This document shows positions 51,451-64,000 of a DNA stretch of 64,000 nucleotides, one piece after another. Made by a program: the position numbers and the translations under genes. Where the stretch lies: assembly GCA_028564705.1 (NCBI GenBank), contig JAPXFQ010000113.1, positions 2,108,001-2,172,000 on the forward strand. Reading direction: 5' to 3'. The notes under the pieces were generated by a model. That model worked only from the letters and a program-made list of their open reading frames with translations, ran no database searches and was not told where the DNA came from. The first letter of the stretch is position 1; every line of letters starts with the position of its first letter. The DNA comes from Apricaphanius iberus (taxonomy: Eukaryota > Chordata > Actinopteri > Cyprinodontiformes > Aphaniidae).

Positions 51451-52479
51451 CCTCATACATCCCAAGTACTAGTGCCTAAAACTAATAGGCACTAAAAATG
51501 AACAGCAGTTTAAAAGTGTAACTAAAATGCTTTTATCTTAAAGGAATGGGTAGAAGTACTAACAAAACAATCCTTTTTCATACATTTTCAGGGTAAGATC
51601 ATGCTACTTCAATGAAAAATTATTTTGTTTTAAGGAATCTTGCGTGTCTTTGTGATGACTGCACTGTAGCAACTTCCCAAAACATCCTCATCCTTTGCTT
51701 CTTTTTCATAAAATGACATTTAGATTTAAGCATAAAGAAATGACCGACTACAAAGTTCAGTCATAACTTAAAGGTCAGTGTTGCAGTTAGGAGGAGCTGA
51801 GAGAAAGAAGTGATTGATTTGCCCCATTAAACACAGAGCAGCTAGTGGACAATTACATGTTAATAATCAACTGTTCAGCAGCTCCAACCAGTCACTAAAG
51901 GAAAGCAGGTTTCAGAAAGCTGCAGGTAAATTAATAATTAAAAAAACTGTGATGGCTGCTGCAGAAACTCATTGATAATTTCATCTCGGCCATGATTCAC
52001 AGTCCTGTCAGGATAGTCTGCACTTTATTTTATTGTTCAGTGATGTTGTTGATCACTCTAAAATCCAGATTCAAAGATTATTCTTTCTGTAAAACCAGTG
52101 TTTTCAGCTGAGGTCTGATTGGTTTTTATTGTCCTTGCCATTTGTTTCTCCAGTAAAACTATAAAGTAACTAAATTTTGTCTAATCTCTGAATGGAAAAT
52201 AACAAAAAAACAGAAAGCAAATCTAGTCCTACCATTTAATTTGAAGTACAACTAAGATCTCAAGCATGAAAACAAATCAAAAATGCATGCAGCTACTTCG
52301 TTTGTGCTGCTTCTGCAAGATTTAAAGAGAGTGAAGAGTCAGTTGTGTATATATCAAATACAAACTGATCATCTGCAAGCATGACCATGTTGAGGGCATA
52401 TTCTTCCAATGAGTTGATGTTCTAGGAAACAAACAAAGGCCATTTATGCAAAAGTTTAGAAAATCTACAGCTGAAAATT

Positions 52480-53060
52480 ACATGAGAGCTACTGTGTCAT
52501 TCAGAAGTTTTCACACACAATCATTAACGACAGTGCATGTCATTTCATGGTTTTTACTGCTGAATATAATTTTGTTTTCTTTAGGGTGGAATAATTACAC
52601 ACCAACAACTTTAATTACCTTTAAAAGTAAGAATTTGTTGCAAATAAATACATTTTCCTCCTGAATTTATATTTTCTGCTAAAACATGTTTGGTAGCCAT
52701 CAAGATACTTATGACTTTATCTTTAGTCATTTATTTCTCTGCTGTTTTTGGCAGAACTGGTTCTAGTTGCTTTTATGGTATGGACCTGGTTCTTAAACAT
52801 CAATAGATTTCTAATAGGTAAGTCCATGGCCTCTCCAAAAGCTTAACGTCAGTCGAATTCAACTACTGTATTTCAAAACCAGTTCTGGTGTGCGTTTGGG
52901 ATTATTGCCGTGTTAAAATACATAAATGTATGAGATATATCTGACCCCAAGATATCAGATGAAAAGAAAGAAAGGCTCCAAATAAATTTGATTTCAATAA
53001 AACCAATATGACTGGATGTGTGTACATTTAACTATGTGAATAAATGTGCACCAAAGTGCT
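52480..53060. repeat. Possible decayed DNA transposon
   Basis: AGAAGTTTTCACACACAATCATTA at the left and CTGGATGTGTGTACATTTAAC at the right resemble the ends of decayed Tc1-family elements. The middle contains CAAAACCAGTTCTGGTGTGCG and GGGATTATTGCCG. No frame is intact. Confidence 0.4.
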
Positions 53061-53548
53061 GTTTATCAATTTCAAAGCTGTTTTGCATAATAATTCCACC
53101 GTGGAAAAATAAGGCTCCACATGCATCTTGAAACGCTTCAAACTGATATAAAATGTATGCCATTGATTAATGTAAACTTTTAACCAACACTGTAAATGTC
53201 AGACTCTACAAGCCTCAATGTGCATGAAAAGATACAAAGGTTCCTTCTTGTTTAGTGGGCAAAACATAGTTTGATAACTATTGACGTTCAAGTCCTTATC
53301 CTCTATACCTGTTTTAGTTCTGAGAAACACTATCAAGGTCAAACTGGTCTTAAATTTTTGTTCTTCTAAAATTCTAATTACCTCGCATAAGATTTTAGAT
53401 CTAATAGAAATATTCCTTGGTGTAGCATTAAAAATATAGGATTGAAAGAATATTTCTTTATTTTTCTTATAATAAAGGTCAAAGTTTGTAAAGTAACCCC
53501 TCAATAAGTGAGTAGTAGTAAAGGTAAGTGAAGAGTGTGTGCAGAGGT

Positions 53549-53554
53549 TTTATT
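53549..53554 (-). terminator. Probable abhd10 polyadenylation signal
   Basis: AATAAA on the minus strand about 350 bases after the abhd10 stop codon, followed by a T/G-rich context. Confidence 0.4.
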
Positions 53555-53900
53555 GGCAAAAATAGGTGAAAACTGGATAAAAAGGCACAGGAAAACTGAG
53601 TATACTAGGAGACAGAGGGGAAAAAAGCGTAACAGTAAGAATGACAAAGATGGCTATTCATAGTAATACTCAATACAACAACCAGGAACATACAAATGAA
53701 ACCTGAACATTTTGGGGTTCATTACCTCTTGCAACGTAATGACATGTTAGTGATGATAGAAATTATAAGAAACAAACAAAACAAAAAACTGATGCATCAT
53801 AGGTCACGTTTGGCTGAGCAACATGCCGCTGTTTGGTTACTTTTCCTTGAGGGCTGACTTTCCAGTTAACAGTCATATCCTGAACAGACCTTGGTGGTCT

Positions 53901-56900
53901 TCAGACCAAGGTGGTCAGCTTGTCTATCAGGTCGTCAATAGTGTAGACCATAAGCTTGATGTCGTCCTTCTCGGACATGCGGTGCTGGCCGTTCCGCCTC
54001 AGAATGATGTCCACATCGGGGCTGAGGACGCGCTCTGCGACCTGCATGGAGATGTGCCAGGGAACGTCCTCGTCTTTGAGGCCGTGAATGAGCCGCACGG
54101 GGCAGGTGATGGGGATGGGGCTCTGAAGAACACAGTGGTTTTCTGCCTCGCGCAAGAAGTCCATGCTGAACTTATAAACACCTTCCTCTGTGTGTTTGGT
54201 GGGAAGTGACCACTCCCCTTTGGCCTCTAGCTCCTTGCGAGTCTGCAGGTTCAAAAATGAAGAGATCCCACAGGGATATTAAATGAAAACAAAAACAAAC
54301 AGCTTCTGAAACAATGCTGATATACAGCATAATGCAACGTGGTCCCACCTCTAATGGAAGAGAGTTGAACGATGTGACAAAGTGATCAGCAGCAGATGCG
54401 ATGCCGACCAGTGCAGCAGTCTTCTCCGGTCTTGCAATGGCTGCCAGCAGCATGAGCCATCCGCCCAAACTGGAACCCACCAGTATCTGCAAAGAAGAAG
54501 CAAAAACGCCACAAGATGCAGCAAAATCACACATTTAGAAACAAAGTAAAAAAAAAAAAAAAGATTAGAGAACGAGACATAGTCCTAATACCACAGGCGA
54601 TGCAACAGCGCCATCTTCTGGGGAAATGGTAAAGCAGGATTTGTGAAAAACACCTAACTTTACTAGCATTACATTGTATTAGAGTCAAACTTTGTATTGC
54701 CATGTGTAAAAAGGTTCACAACATTGAGAAATGTCTGTGGCACTTAGTGCAAACATACAACAATAAGATTATAACATAAAATCAAAATAATAAGCTTTGT
54801 GGTTGTAAGGTGACAAAATGTGGAAAAAACCAGGTGTAAGATTTTTTACAATATTTCCGGAGTTCCTCCCCTCATATGTATGTTTTGTATGATTTTCCTG
54901 CCTTATACATTTCAGAATAACTGGAAAAAATCTCTATGCACAAGACTGTTCCTGAAGATTAATTAGTTGCTTCATCCAAATAAAAAAAAAAAAAAAAACA
55001 TCCTCCATTTCAGAGTCCAGTTTAAAGTTTCAAATTTCTATTTGTATTGACTTGTAATGTAGTTTAGGAGTTATTGATCATATAAAATGATCAGATAGTT
55101 ATGTTATTGTTAATGTTAAACCATCATTTAGACTAGATTAAAACAGGGGTTTGCTTTTTGATCTGCACCTGTTTGAGATGTTCATCATATTGTTTCTGTT
55201 ACAGTGGGGAAAACAAGTATTTGACACTGCTGATTTTTGAAGTCTGTAATTTGTATCAAATGTGCTCTTCAACTGTGAGGGACAGAATCTAAAACAAAAT
55301 GCTGAAAATCACAGTGGATGATTTTTAAATATTTAATTTCCATTTAATTGCATTAGTATTTGATACATCAGACAAACAGAACTTATGTCTTCAATGCTCT
55401 TCCTGAGGGAAGGAGATTGTTGGCCAATATCTAACTATGCATGGCCCCACCATCCTCCCCTCAATATGGTGCAGTCGTCCTGTTCCCTTTACAGAAAAGT
55501 ATCTCCAAAGAATGATGTTTCCATCTCCATGCTTTACAATTAGGATAGTGTTCTTGGGGTTGTACTCATCCTTCCTTCTCCAAACACGGCGAGTGAAGTT
55601 TAGACAAAAAGCTCCACCTTTCTCTCATCAGACCACATGACCTTCTCCCATTCCTCCTTTGATCATCCAGATGGTTATTGCCAAACGTCAGATGGGCCTT
55701 GATATGTGCTAGCTTGAGCATGGGGACCTTGCGTGCACTGCAGGATTTTAATCCATGATGGCAGAGTGTGCTACTGATGGTTTTCTTTGAGACTGTGATC
55801 CCAGCTCTATTCAGGTCATTGACCAGGTCCTGTCGTGTAGTTCTGGGATCATCCCTCCCTGTCCTCATGATTATTGATCCCCCATGAGGAGAGATCTTGC
55901 ATAGCTATCCAGACCGAGTGAGACTGACCATCATCTTGAACTTCTTCCATTTACTGATTGCCTTTCGCCCTGTAGCCCATCCCAGCCTTGTGCAGCTTTA
56001 CAATTTTATCCCTGATGTCCATGAACAGCTCTCTGGTCTTGACCATTGTGGAGAGGTTGGAGTTTGTTTGAGTGTTTGGACAGGTGTCTTTTATACAGGT
56101 AACGAGTTCAAACAGGTGCAGTTAATACAGGTAATAAGTGGAGAACAGGAGCGCTTCTTAAAGAAAAACTAACAGGTCTGTGGGAGACTAAAGTATTACT
56201 GTTTGATAGGTGATCAAATACTTATGTCGTGCAATAAAATGGAAATTAATTATTTAAAAATCATCCACTGTGATTTTCTAAATTTTTGTTTTAGATTCTG
56301 TCCCTCACATTTGAAGAGTAGCTTTGATATAAATTGCAGACCTCTACATGCTTAGTAAGTGGGAAAACTTCCAAAAATCAGCAGTGTATCAAATACTTGC
56401 TCTCCCCACTGCTTGTGTGAAATATAGATGTTCCTTAAAATGTCCTACAAAGTGAAGAAACCACAAACCGGGTTACATTCTAATAATTTTGTAAATCACC
56501 CATCATTAGAGCAATCTGAAACATGAGAAATATGTACCTGTGGTCCCTCTGTTAATTCATCTAACACAAAAAGAAGGTCTTTTTTCCATGTACCCACTGT
56601 TCCCTCAGCTAATACACCCTCTGAAGCACCGTGTCCCGTGTAGTCAAACCTAGAAGAACAGAAACAGAGCAGAAACAGAACAGTGGACACATGTGAGATG
56701 TAGAGGGTGAGATTATGATAACCTCTGCTAGCATGAGCTAGCAGACTTTAGATTCAAGTGCGTCTTTTATAAGACATATCATAAAAGATTTATTTCATCA
56801 AATCGATTTAAAAAGTGAAACTCACTTATGTTTAAATAGTTAATTTCCGTTAGCTTTAAACGGCCAATTTTTGTTTTTTTTAATTAAAATGATGAATATA

Positions 56901-59900
56901 AATAAAAAAATAATTTTAATACAGAAATGCTATAAACATATATACATATATAACATCTTTGGGAAGAATAATGAGTGAGAAAATCTCAACATCCTCCAAG
57001 AACTACTAGAACAAGAAGTTCTCCAGATTTTAACACCTGTGAGAAACTGTGATTATTTAACAAAAGCAAGCACAAAACCTGAAGCTAACATCTCCGATCA
57101 GGTCCAAGCATTAAACCAATACAAACGTCCTGATTTGGAGCAGGGGTTGTATCCAGCATACCGAAGTCAATTTCAGAAGTTATGAAAAAAAAACAAAAAA
57201 CAAAAAAAAAACACATCAAATAAATATCACATATTTACATAAAAAGCACTTTTTTCTGTGTTTATAGAGACGTACAATATACTCTAGTTAAGTTGTTAAA
57301 GGCAGACAACACAAAATGTCGTGTCACAAAGTGTCACTGCTAAAGCTTTCGGCCATGAATAGACATGTAGACACTAGACAGCACACAAGGTAAACAAGAC
57401 TAACAGCTTATTACTGTTTAGCAAAGTAATGGAAGTAGGAACGAATCAGCATGTTTGTTTTAATACAATGGAGAAAGAAAATGTACACACAATCCTGATC
57501 AAAGGTTATAGACCACTTGAAAAATTGCCAAAGAAACTAAACCTATTTTGGATGGTTGGATCTTAACAAATAGAACTTCAACATACAGCAAAAAATGGGA
57601 GGATGCAGTTTAATGAAAACAATGGTTAAAATCAAACGGGTTGTTTCAAAAACTTGGGAGCACACCTCTGGAAAAAAAAACCGTCCAAGATCTATATGGC
57701 GCCCCCTCCAGTGTGGCGTGTAGAAAACATCTCAGGTGGGAACTACATTTCATGCCAGTAATGCTGGAAACCATCAGGACCTTTAAGGTTACTTTTTTTT
57801 TTTTTTCTGTGAATAAAACTTTCTTCCATCTTTCAGCGTTCCATGTTCAGTGCTCTCTTGCAAAGTCTTAGCGGTCAGTTCTGTGACGTTCAAGGAGACT
57901 AAGCCTTTTAAGAATTTTTGTTTGTTTTTGAAGTACGTTCAGTTTCAGCTGCCGTCTGATGGGGCTGCATTCGGCACCAGTACGGCATTCATTTGGGTCG
58001 AGGATCATCCGGTGTGTTGAAGGACACCCATCTGGATCTTCAGGCTCAGTGGTGGTAAAATGTTTTAAGTCTTATACTTGAATTTTTTGTTCCATAACGT
58101 CAAGATTATTTGAGAAATTCCAAATGATTGTCTTACTGAGCCCCACCTCAGCAGAAATGGCTTACTGCAAGAGGCCCTACTTATGCAATAAAACCAACTC
58201 AACTCAACATGGAGCTCAACAACCCAACCACGTAAAAAAAGGGAACTTTTTTTGCCACCTGAACATCATGACAGTGTGATTACCTGACAGAAAATGATGA
58301 TTAACCCACATTTCTTTCAGATTTGCCCTTTAAAGGGAATGCGGTCTTAAACTTGATTACCTGTAAAACCCTATTTAAGTTTAAGCACTGTGTTCAATAA
58401 AAAAAAAAATGAATTTTTTAAAAAGCATTTTGTCTCACCCCCTATTTTTTCTTATTGCATACTGAAGCTCTACACGGAACAATGTTAAGATCTATCAATT
58501 CCATAGATGATTTTTTTGGCCATTTTTCAACTTGGCTTAAACTGCTGATGTGGATTGTAGCCTATATTCAGTGCATCACAAAAGTATTGGTACCAACTAA
58601 ACTTTATTAGGATTAGTGTTTATTTGTAAAAATGTTTAAGCTCTGTATCCTTTTCCGTCCTTACTTTAAAAATCCATATAAAACACATTGAGGGCAAGTT
58701 CTGACAGAGTAAAAGCAAACATAATCTTAACGAAGGGAGATTGTGGTTAGTTGTCACTCCTTGCGCAAAATAGATGCCACTCTGTGGGAGTCGAGTCTGA
58801 AAAGGCAACACTATGCTAAACTCTCATGGGGCTACCGCCTGCAGTGAATGAAGTCATAGCCGGGTCCCATGTGAGTCGGGCGGTGGCTGAGGACAATGGC
58901 CTTGATGCACCGATTCTCTGTGTCATAATTAGGTTTTTGGAAATGCCAAAATGTCCTTTTGACCAGGTGTTGGTAATCGGCTAATCGATTTATACGTTTT
59001 TGGATAAAGCTACATACTCTCGTCACCCTATCTGATTTTTGCACTTTCTTTATGAAAACGATGTTGTGATATAAACTTTCTCCAAAAAAAAAAAAAAATG
59101 TATCCCAACCTTTTGTTAAATTGAACTGTAATTGGAGCTCACCATTTTGGATTTATAGACAGCAAAAGATGTCAAAACAATTAGCAATTCATGCAGAGGT
59201 GAATGCAGTCTGTTCAGCAGATGGGATGGGTTTGGGTAACTTACCTGAGGTACGAGTGACCTAACGACCTGCAAAACTCCTCCAGTGCCTCAGCTTTCTT
59301 GCCATTCATGTTGGAGGCATAGCCCGGCAGAAACACCACCCCTGGGCTCTTCCCCTTCAGCCTCCTGTAGGCCAGTTTAGGAAGGTCTGGTCTGGATGCA
59401 AACTGAACTGTTGATTTATGTCTTCTGTCAGCTATAGAACAAAGTGTTATTAATTAGTCAAGAATGCATTCTGTAATTTGATGTCGACACAAAAGGCAAC
59501 AAAAAAGGCATCGGAATATGACTTTAGTGGACAACGTGTAAGCTGGTGGACATTTTTTTATGAAAATTAGTTCAGCATGGCAGCATTTCAGCACGTCAAC
59601 CCAATTGAAGCCAATTCACGCACAATGTGTTCAAAAAATACTACAATAAATTAATGTGGCGTTGAATGCTGTCCTCGTCAGAATAAAGAACAGAATTTGT
59701 TATAGTTGGACGATATATTAGACGCCTTTAGCTCGCATTTCCTACATTTCTAAGGACGTCACAGTCGCCACACCCCCTCTTACTTATTTAAATAAGGGTT
59801 TATTGAGCGTTGTAAATTTTATCCTGAAAGTAGAGAATAATTGTACACACCTTGTAGCTGCTGTGAGGGCAGAGCTATGAGCCCTGCATTTCTTAACATT

Positions 59901-59944
59901 GGTGAAAGTCCTCTGCGGCAGGACCTCAGCGACACGGCTGCCAT
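53901..59944 (-). CDS. abhd10: Mitochondrial alpha/beta hydrolase 10
   Basis: Mitochondrial serine hydrolase; the mammalian enzyme cleaves protein S-acyl groups (depalmitoylase) and acyl-glucuronides. Exons: 59944-59851, 59431-59245, 56649-56538, 54486-54349, 54242-53901, giving 290 aa (human 306). Phases agree at every junction. The start at 59944 opens [20 protein letters not shown], an Arg-rich, acid-free presequence suited to mitochondrial import; an in-frame ATG at 60040 is less likely. Exon 2 encodes [20 protein letters not shown] and [14 protein letters not shown], exon 3 [12 protein letters not shown]. The nucleophile elbow is GSSLGG with Ser137; the rest of the triad is Asp234 ([11 protein letters not shown]) and His264 (GQHRM). 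All three are offset by 15 from the human positions I recall (152, 249, 279), so the enzyme should be active. The third intron holds a Tc1-like element. Confidence 0.95.
55202..56411 (-). mobile_element. Tc1-like transposon, internally deleted, complete ends
   Basis: Terminal repeats are CAGTGGGGAAAACAAGTATTTG at the left and its near-perfect inverse CAAATACTTGCTCTCCCCACTG at the right, with TA just before the left end. The minus strand still reads parts of a Tc1 transposase ([40 protein letters not shown]), then frameshifts. At 1.21 kb it is shorter than a typical ~1.6 kb copy: most of the catalytic C-terminal half is missing. Non-functional, inside an abhd10 intron. Confidence 0.85.
57189..57215. 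repeat. A-rich simple sequence
   Basis: A8-CAA-A8-type run in an abhd10 intron. The remaining sequence of the 56650-59244 intron shows no recognised exon or element. Confidence 0.6.
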
Positions 59945-60835
59945 ACTGTTCCGCGAACACTGACGAAAGTATCGCGAGAAAAACTGCAACAGCTCTCGTT
60001 TACTCCAAACGGAGGATCCAAAGTGGTGACATCCCAACAATGGGAGTTGTGCAACACGGTATGAAGGCGCTTGTTCACTGCTTCAACCAAGAATATAATT
60101 AAAGGAAACGAGAAAGCTCATTTAGACAGCTTGTCCGTTTCTCCATCAATTTGTAGCTAATGCCAGACTAACAAACAATCAAGGCAAGTTGGGCTGCAGG
60201 TGTAACAGTTGTTTTCAGATGTTTGAAAGTTTCAGATCTTAAATCCATATACAGCACCCTAAGTATAGTCTTGATAAAGATGTGGATAACACTTTCATCT
60301 ATAGTTTTTCTTTATTGTAGAAGTTATGTCAGAAAAAAAACAGTTTAATATATATGATTTCAAGTGAAGTTGAAGTAATCTGTGGTCCTCTTCAATATTC
60401 ATTGTTCCATCAAGAGTAAGCTATATATGTTTTTAATTATTTAACCTTTACAAACCAGGAAAAGGCCCATTGAGTTACAGTAACTCTTCTCCCAGGGAGT
60501 CATTGCCAAGACAGCGGCAAAAAGTTACAAAGAAGAAGATATTTAGACAGGAAAAAAGTTTACATACTACACCACAAATCTCAGTACATACATTATACAT
60601 ACTAAAAAACAAACAAGACATTACACTTAATTTAAGCTTGTACAGACTTCAGTAAAAGGAAGTTATTTAAAGGGGTAACTAATAATATATTTTCTGACGA
60701 CCTAGTCCAGTAAACACTTTTATGGTAAGTAAATTTGATTCTCTTGCACTTTAAGTCTATCTTGACTCATTTAGATAGACTTCCTTTCTCTTTGGCCGAA
60801 TAGGTCTTGTCTGATCCTTTATCAGCCATGGACCC

Positions 60836-60947
<112 letters not shown>

Positions 60948-61880
60948 CACACAGACCAAAAGTTTGGACTCTCATGTATGTGTGTAAGAGAGATGTGTGT
61001 CTGTGCTGTGCATTATTTGCCTTGCATTTTCTTTTGGTATATTTACAAATATCAAGAAATAGGCAAAAGAGAGACACCAAACAAGGCATGGGTTGAATTA
61101 TAGTTTCTTCATCAATTGGCAAGCAGGTTGATTCTAGGTGGTGTTCATGCTAAAAACCACTAGAGGTCATCGTAGAGCACTGTAGTCGAGAGTCTCCAGT
61201 AATTAACTGTTTTTTTTTGACACAAGCTTCAGGGTTTTTATAAAGATTTATTAGGCCATCACTAATAACAGACACCAGGACCAGTTCTATTGCACTGGCC
61301 CCTGTCTCACTTCGCCCATATGGCGACGGCACAATCTTTAACAAACAATTTAATATCACAGTTTTACCTTATTTATTTTTGTGCCTTTTTAATATGAAAC
61401 TCTTACTGTTATGCATTATTTTGTGAACATTTGTTTGAGCTGCCCTGCAAATGTAGCTACGTGTGACTTAAATGTTTAACACTTACTTGAGGGCTAAAAA
61501 ATGTATTATGTTGTTTTGACGATTCGAACATGTTTACATTAGGCTATGAAATTGCTTTATTTTGACAAAACAGAAAAATTCAAATTCCTCCTGCACATTT
61601 AGAGCCCGCAATTAACAAAATTTTAAGAGAGGGACCCAAATGCAGTTACAGTGGCCAACAAGGGCGCCGCCATGTATCCAATCCAAGTTGGAAGTCCTAA
61701 GTTGAAACTCCTGTGAAACAAATAGAAGAATAAGACAAGTCCCAAGCAGAGGTTTCTTCTTTGTGTATGTATTGGTTATTCAGCATGCATACCGAATTGT
61801 TTTTTTTCCCCCAACAACTTTATTGAGTGCAAGTACACAAAAACAAGAACAAATAGCCGAGGAGGATAACTATACATATT

Positions 61881-62674
61881 AGGGATGTCCCGCTCAGCAT
61901 TGAGATTTATGAAACTGAAATATATATATATATATTTTAGCAAGTAAGTCTACTTAACTTTTTTATATAATTAATAAGCATTACCATTATTACTGCAAAT
62001 CCCATGAAATCTAAATCTTAGAGAATTAAAGGTCAGCTTCAGTTTAATATTTCATACAAAAGTAAAAAGCAAGACACTTGGTACAGTATTATATATGTGT
62101 ATATATATATATATATATATAGCCTGTAAATGCTGCACAATGCTGCTCTTCCACTTTCATGGGATCACATTGACTATGTTTTTGAGTAAATATGTGCAAG
62201 TTTGTAAATTGCAGTGTTATTGTTAGTTTCACTATAAGCCCAAATATCATATTCTTCTATGCTTCACCATAGATTTCCTACGCTGTTTGAATGCAGCACA
62301 GATGCTACTCAGGGAGTGTTTTCCCTCCTCTTCACTGCGGGAGTGAGAGTTTTCCTCAGGTTTTTCAGTTGATTGTTGCGGGTAAATGCGAGAAAGCGAG
62401 TTTCTATGCCTTTATTATATGCTTTAAAGTACTGTTAAGCATTTTTGTTAAAGTTTACCCATATTAGAACTGTGTTTAATCTGCTATGCTGATTTGTGGT
62501 AATTGAGATTCCCTATTTGCACCGCTAGGTTTGAATTATTGAGCAATCACTGTCAAACAACTGGATGTACTTTTGTAAAGATTGGCGCGACTCGTGAGCT
62601 AATAAAGCCCATTTCCGATTACTGAAAAATGCGAAAATATCAGCCAATCTGATCTTGATATCGGGACATCCCGA
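61881..62674. mobile_element. hAT-like element, TAGGGATGTCCCG ends
   Basis: Left end TAGGGATGTCCCG and right end CGGGACATCCCGA are inverted copies with one mismatch, 794 bp apart. Subterminal sequence at the right (GATCTTGATATCGGG) fits the 'TAGGGATGTCCCGAT' hAT type of fish. Interior has two (TA)n tracts (61919-61935, 62098-62120) and no transposase frame. Confidence 0.6.
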
Positions 62675-63083
62675 TACAAATCCATGCAAAGATGAACAAA
62701 TATTGTTTGTTTTGAGAACCTTTTTGTTACAGGAGTGTGATATTAATTTATGTATAAATCTACCTATTTTGTCCATACCGAATCGTAACCCTTGAAAGGC
62801 AAGGTCCCGCCTTTCTCGTCTCTGATTGGTTAGCCTCATTTATCTATTATTAATCCTTATATTCGAGGAGCATTGCCTAACCTAACTTTACTATTTTCCT
62901 AATTATAATATTCAAGAACCAGTGCATAAACCTAATGTGATCCATCCATTTATTTGAATGTTTACAAATTAGTGATTAGCAGTGTTTAACAAACTTCCGC
63001 TTGAGATGTCTGGTATGGATTGGATATATGGCGGTTCCCTTTTCAGCCATTGTAACTGCAGTAAGGCACTCTTGAATTTTAAT

Positions 63084-63567
63084 GTTAAAGTGACAGTGTG
63101 CAGTTTTTGCAGTACATCTTTGAAAATAACCATTGAAATATTATGTAATAATTACGTAATAATTAATTGCAAAATATTGGCGATATTGTAAAATATGACT
63201 TTAAAAATCAGTTTTAAAATACATAGGCGCTGGTCCTCTTTTCATGGAAAGCCATATTAGATGACGTCTTTACTTCTACAAGAGCCCGGATGGACAAAGC
63301 GCACGAAACATGCCCGCTATTAAAACATTGATTTCCCCTCAAAATGCAAAAAAGTTTCGCCATAAATACATTTTTACCTCTTCGCTAGTTCCAAGCGATG
63401 AAAGAGAGACTGATGTGCTCGTCATGTTGCTGCGAATAGATTATTCTCAGGGAATTGAGTGTTTGAAAACAGCACTAGTTGGACCTCCGTTGTTGAGTTT
63501 CTTACTCGAAGACACATATGTATGCACTGCCCTCTATTGGCTGAAAATTACACATTGTGCCTTTAAC
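63084..63567. mobile_element. MITE with ~25-bp inverted ends
   Basis: Left end GTTAAAGTGACAGTGTGCAG. Right end, reverse complemented, GTTAAAGGCACAATGTGTAA. These are similar inverted ends 484 bp apart, of a type frequent in fish (TTAAAGGnACAnTGTG). The interior open frame (63310-63585) has no recognisable homology and is probably chance. Confidence 0.6.
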
Positions 63568-63894
63568 TTGAAAAATCTTAAGTGAATTTGCTTATTTTCT
63601 TCACCTGATTCCCCCCCCAGCCTTATTTAAAGTATGAGTTTTTTATTTATATAACTTTTCCCTGGGGTACTTATTTTTTGGTTTCTGGCACTTGTGGCTT
63701 TCCGTACGTTTCTTGAAGTTTTAAGCTGTATCTTTTTGCAGATATATATGCAGGGGGTCAGGATACAGATCCTTTAAGCCTAAAAAGGGCTAATAGAAAG
63801 CAGTGTTTTTCTTCTTCCAGTTAGCATGAAGGAGTTACTGAACCAACGCCACAAATAAGCAGAAGCTGAAAAGTTGCTGAATGTTTGTGACTGT

Positions 63895-64000
63895 CATGTG
63901 AAGCGTTAGTTTGTAACATGACTCAGAGCGTCACAGGCGGAAGGTCACGGAGCAGCAGGACGGAACGGAAGCGGGAGTAAAGAGCCTATCCGCCATTGTG
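63895..64000 (+). promoter_or_regulatory. Promoter-like sequence at the right edge
   Basis: A locally GC- and CpG-rich stretch with several GGAA/CGGAAG ETS-like cores (GGCGGAAGGTC, ACGGAAGCGGG) ending in TCCGCCATTGTG, close to the YY1 core GCCATnTTG. This combination is typical of housekeeping promoters and suggests that another gene begins just beyond base 64000, reading rightwards. Confidence 0.4.

Larger units (their letters stand above)
48424..53548. other. tagln3 upstream spacer and abhd10 3' flank
   Basis: No coding exon recognised. It includes two or three decayed DNA transposons (48.8-49.35, 50.6-51.45, 52.48-53.06 kb), a G16 run and a (GGAA)n tract near 50.15-50.5 kb. A GC-richer block at about 49.95-50.22 kb may be the tagln3 promoter. 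Confidence 0.45.

Overview
The window is vertebrate nuclear DNA, most likely from a teleost fish. The genes are split by GT-AG introns, there are no operons, and the spacers carry repeat types common in fish genomes: Tc1-like and hAT-like DNA transposon relics, L2/RTE-type LINE pieces, tRNA-derived SINEs and long (CA)n, (TA)n, (GGAA)n and (ATCT)n microsatellites. Species assignments and family comparisons are from memory; no search was run.

Five protein genes are recognisable, all on the minus strand. Read 5' to 3' on that strand they are abhd10 (59944-53901, five exons, complete), tagln3 (48372-46428, four coding exons, complete, 199 aa), c1qtnf9 (43718-40424, three coding exons, complete, about 339 aa), spata13/Asef2 (23288-8434, twelve coding exons; the extreme 5' coding exon was not found; an alternative internal first exon sits at 18985-18914), and tmprss7 (5145-1762, seven exons; the first coding exon was not found and the 3' part with the protease domain lies outside the window to the left). 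Exon borders were set by hand from splice consensus, and reading phase is consistent across every junction given.

Region by region: 1-1.76 kb is tmprss7 intron. 1.76-5.15 kb holds tmprss7 transmembrane, SEA and CUB exons. 5.15-8.43 kb is intergenic plus the spata13 3'UTR, with an hAT-like MITE. 8.43-23.3 kb is the spata13 coding region. 23.3-40.4 kb has no recognised coding exon but holds a nested L2+SINE insertion, a Tc1 remnant, two identical 64-bp fragments, an hAT-like element and a possible promoter/first exon near 37.2-37.5 kb. 40.4-43.7 kb is c1qtnf9. 46.4-48.4 kb is tagln3, followed upstream by a transposon-rich spacer. 53.9-59.9 kb is abhd10, with a Tc1-like element in an intron. 60-64 kb has microsatellites and two MITEs, and ends in a GC-rich, promoter-like sequence.

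The genes do not form a pathway: a serine protease, a Rac/Cdc42 exchange factor, a secreted C1q/TNF-related hormone, a neuronal actin-associated protein and a mitochondrial thioesterase/hydrolase. The most informative large-scale observation is the gene order, which puts neighbours from two different human chromosomes together (TMPRSS7-TAGLN3-ABHD10 and SPATA13-C1QTNF9). I found no evidence for an undescribed biological system. The items most worth checking are a GC-AG intron in c1qtnf9, the internal spata13 first exon, the mixed synteny block and several transposon structures.
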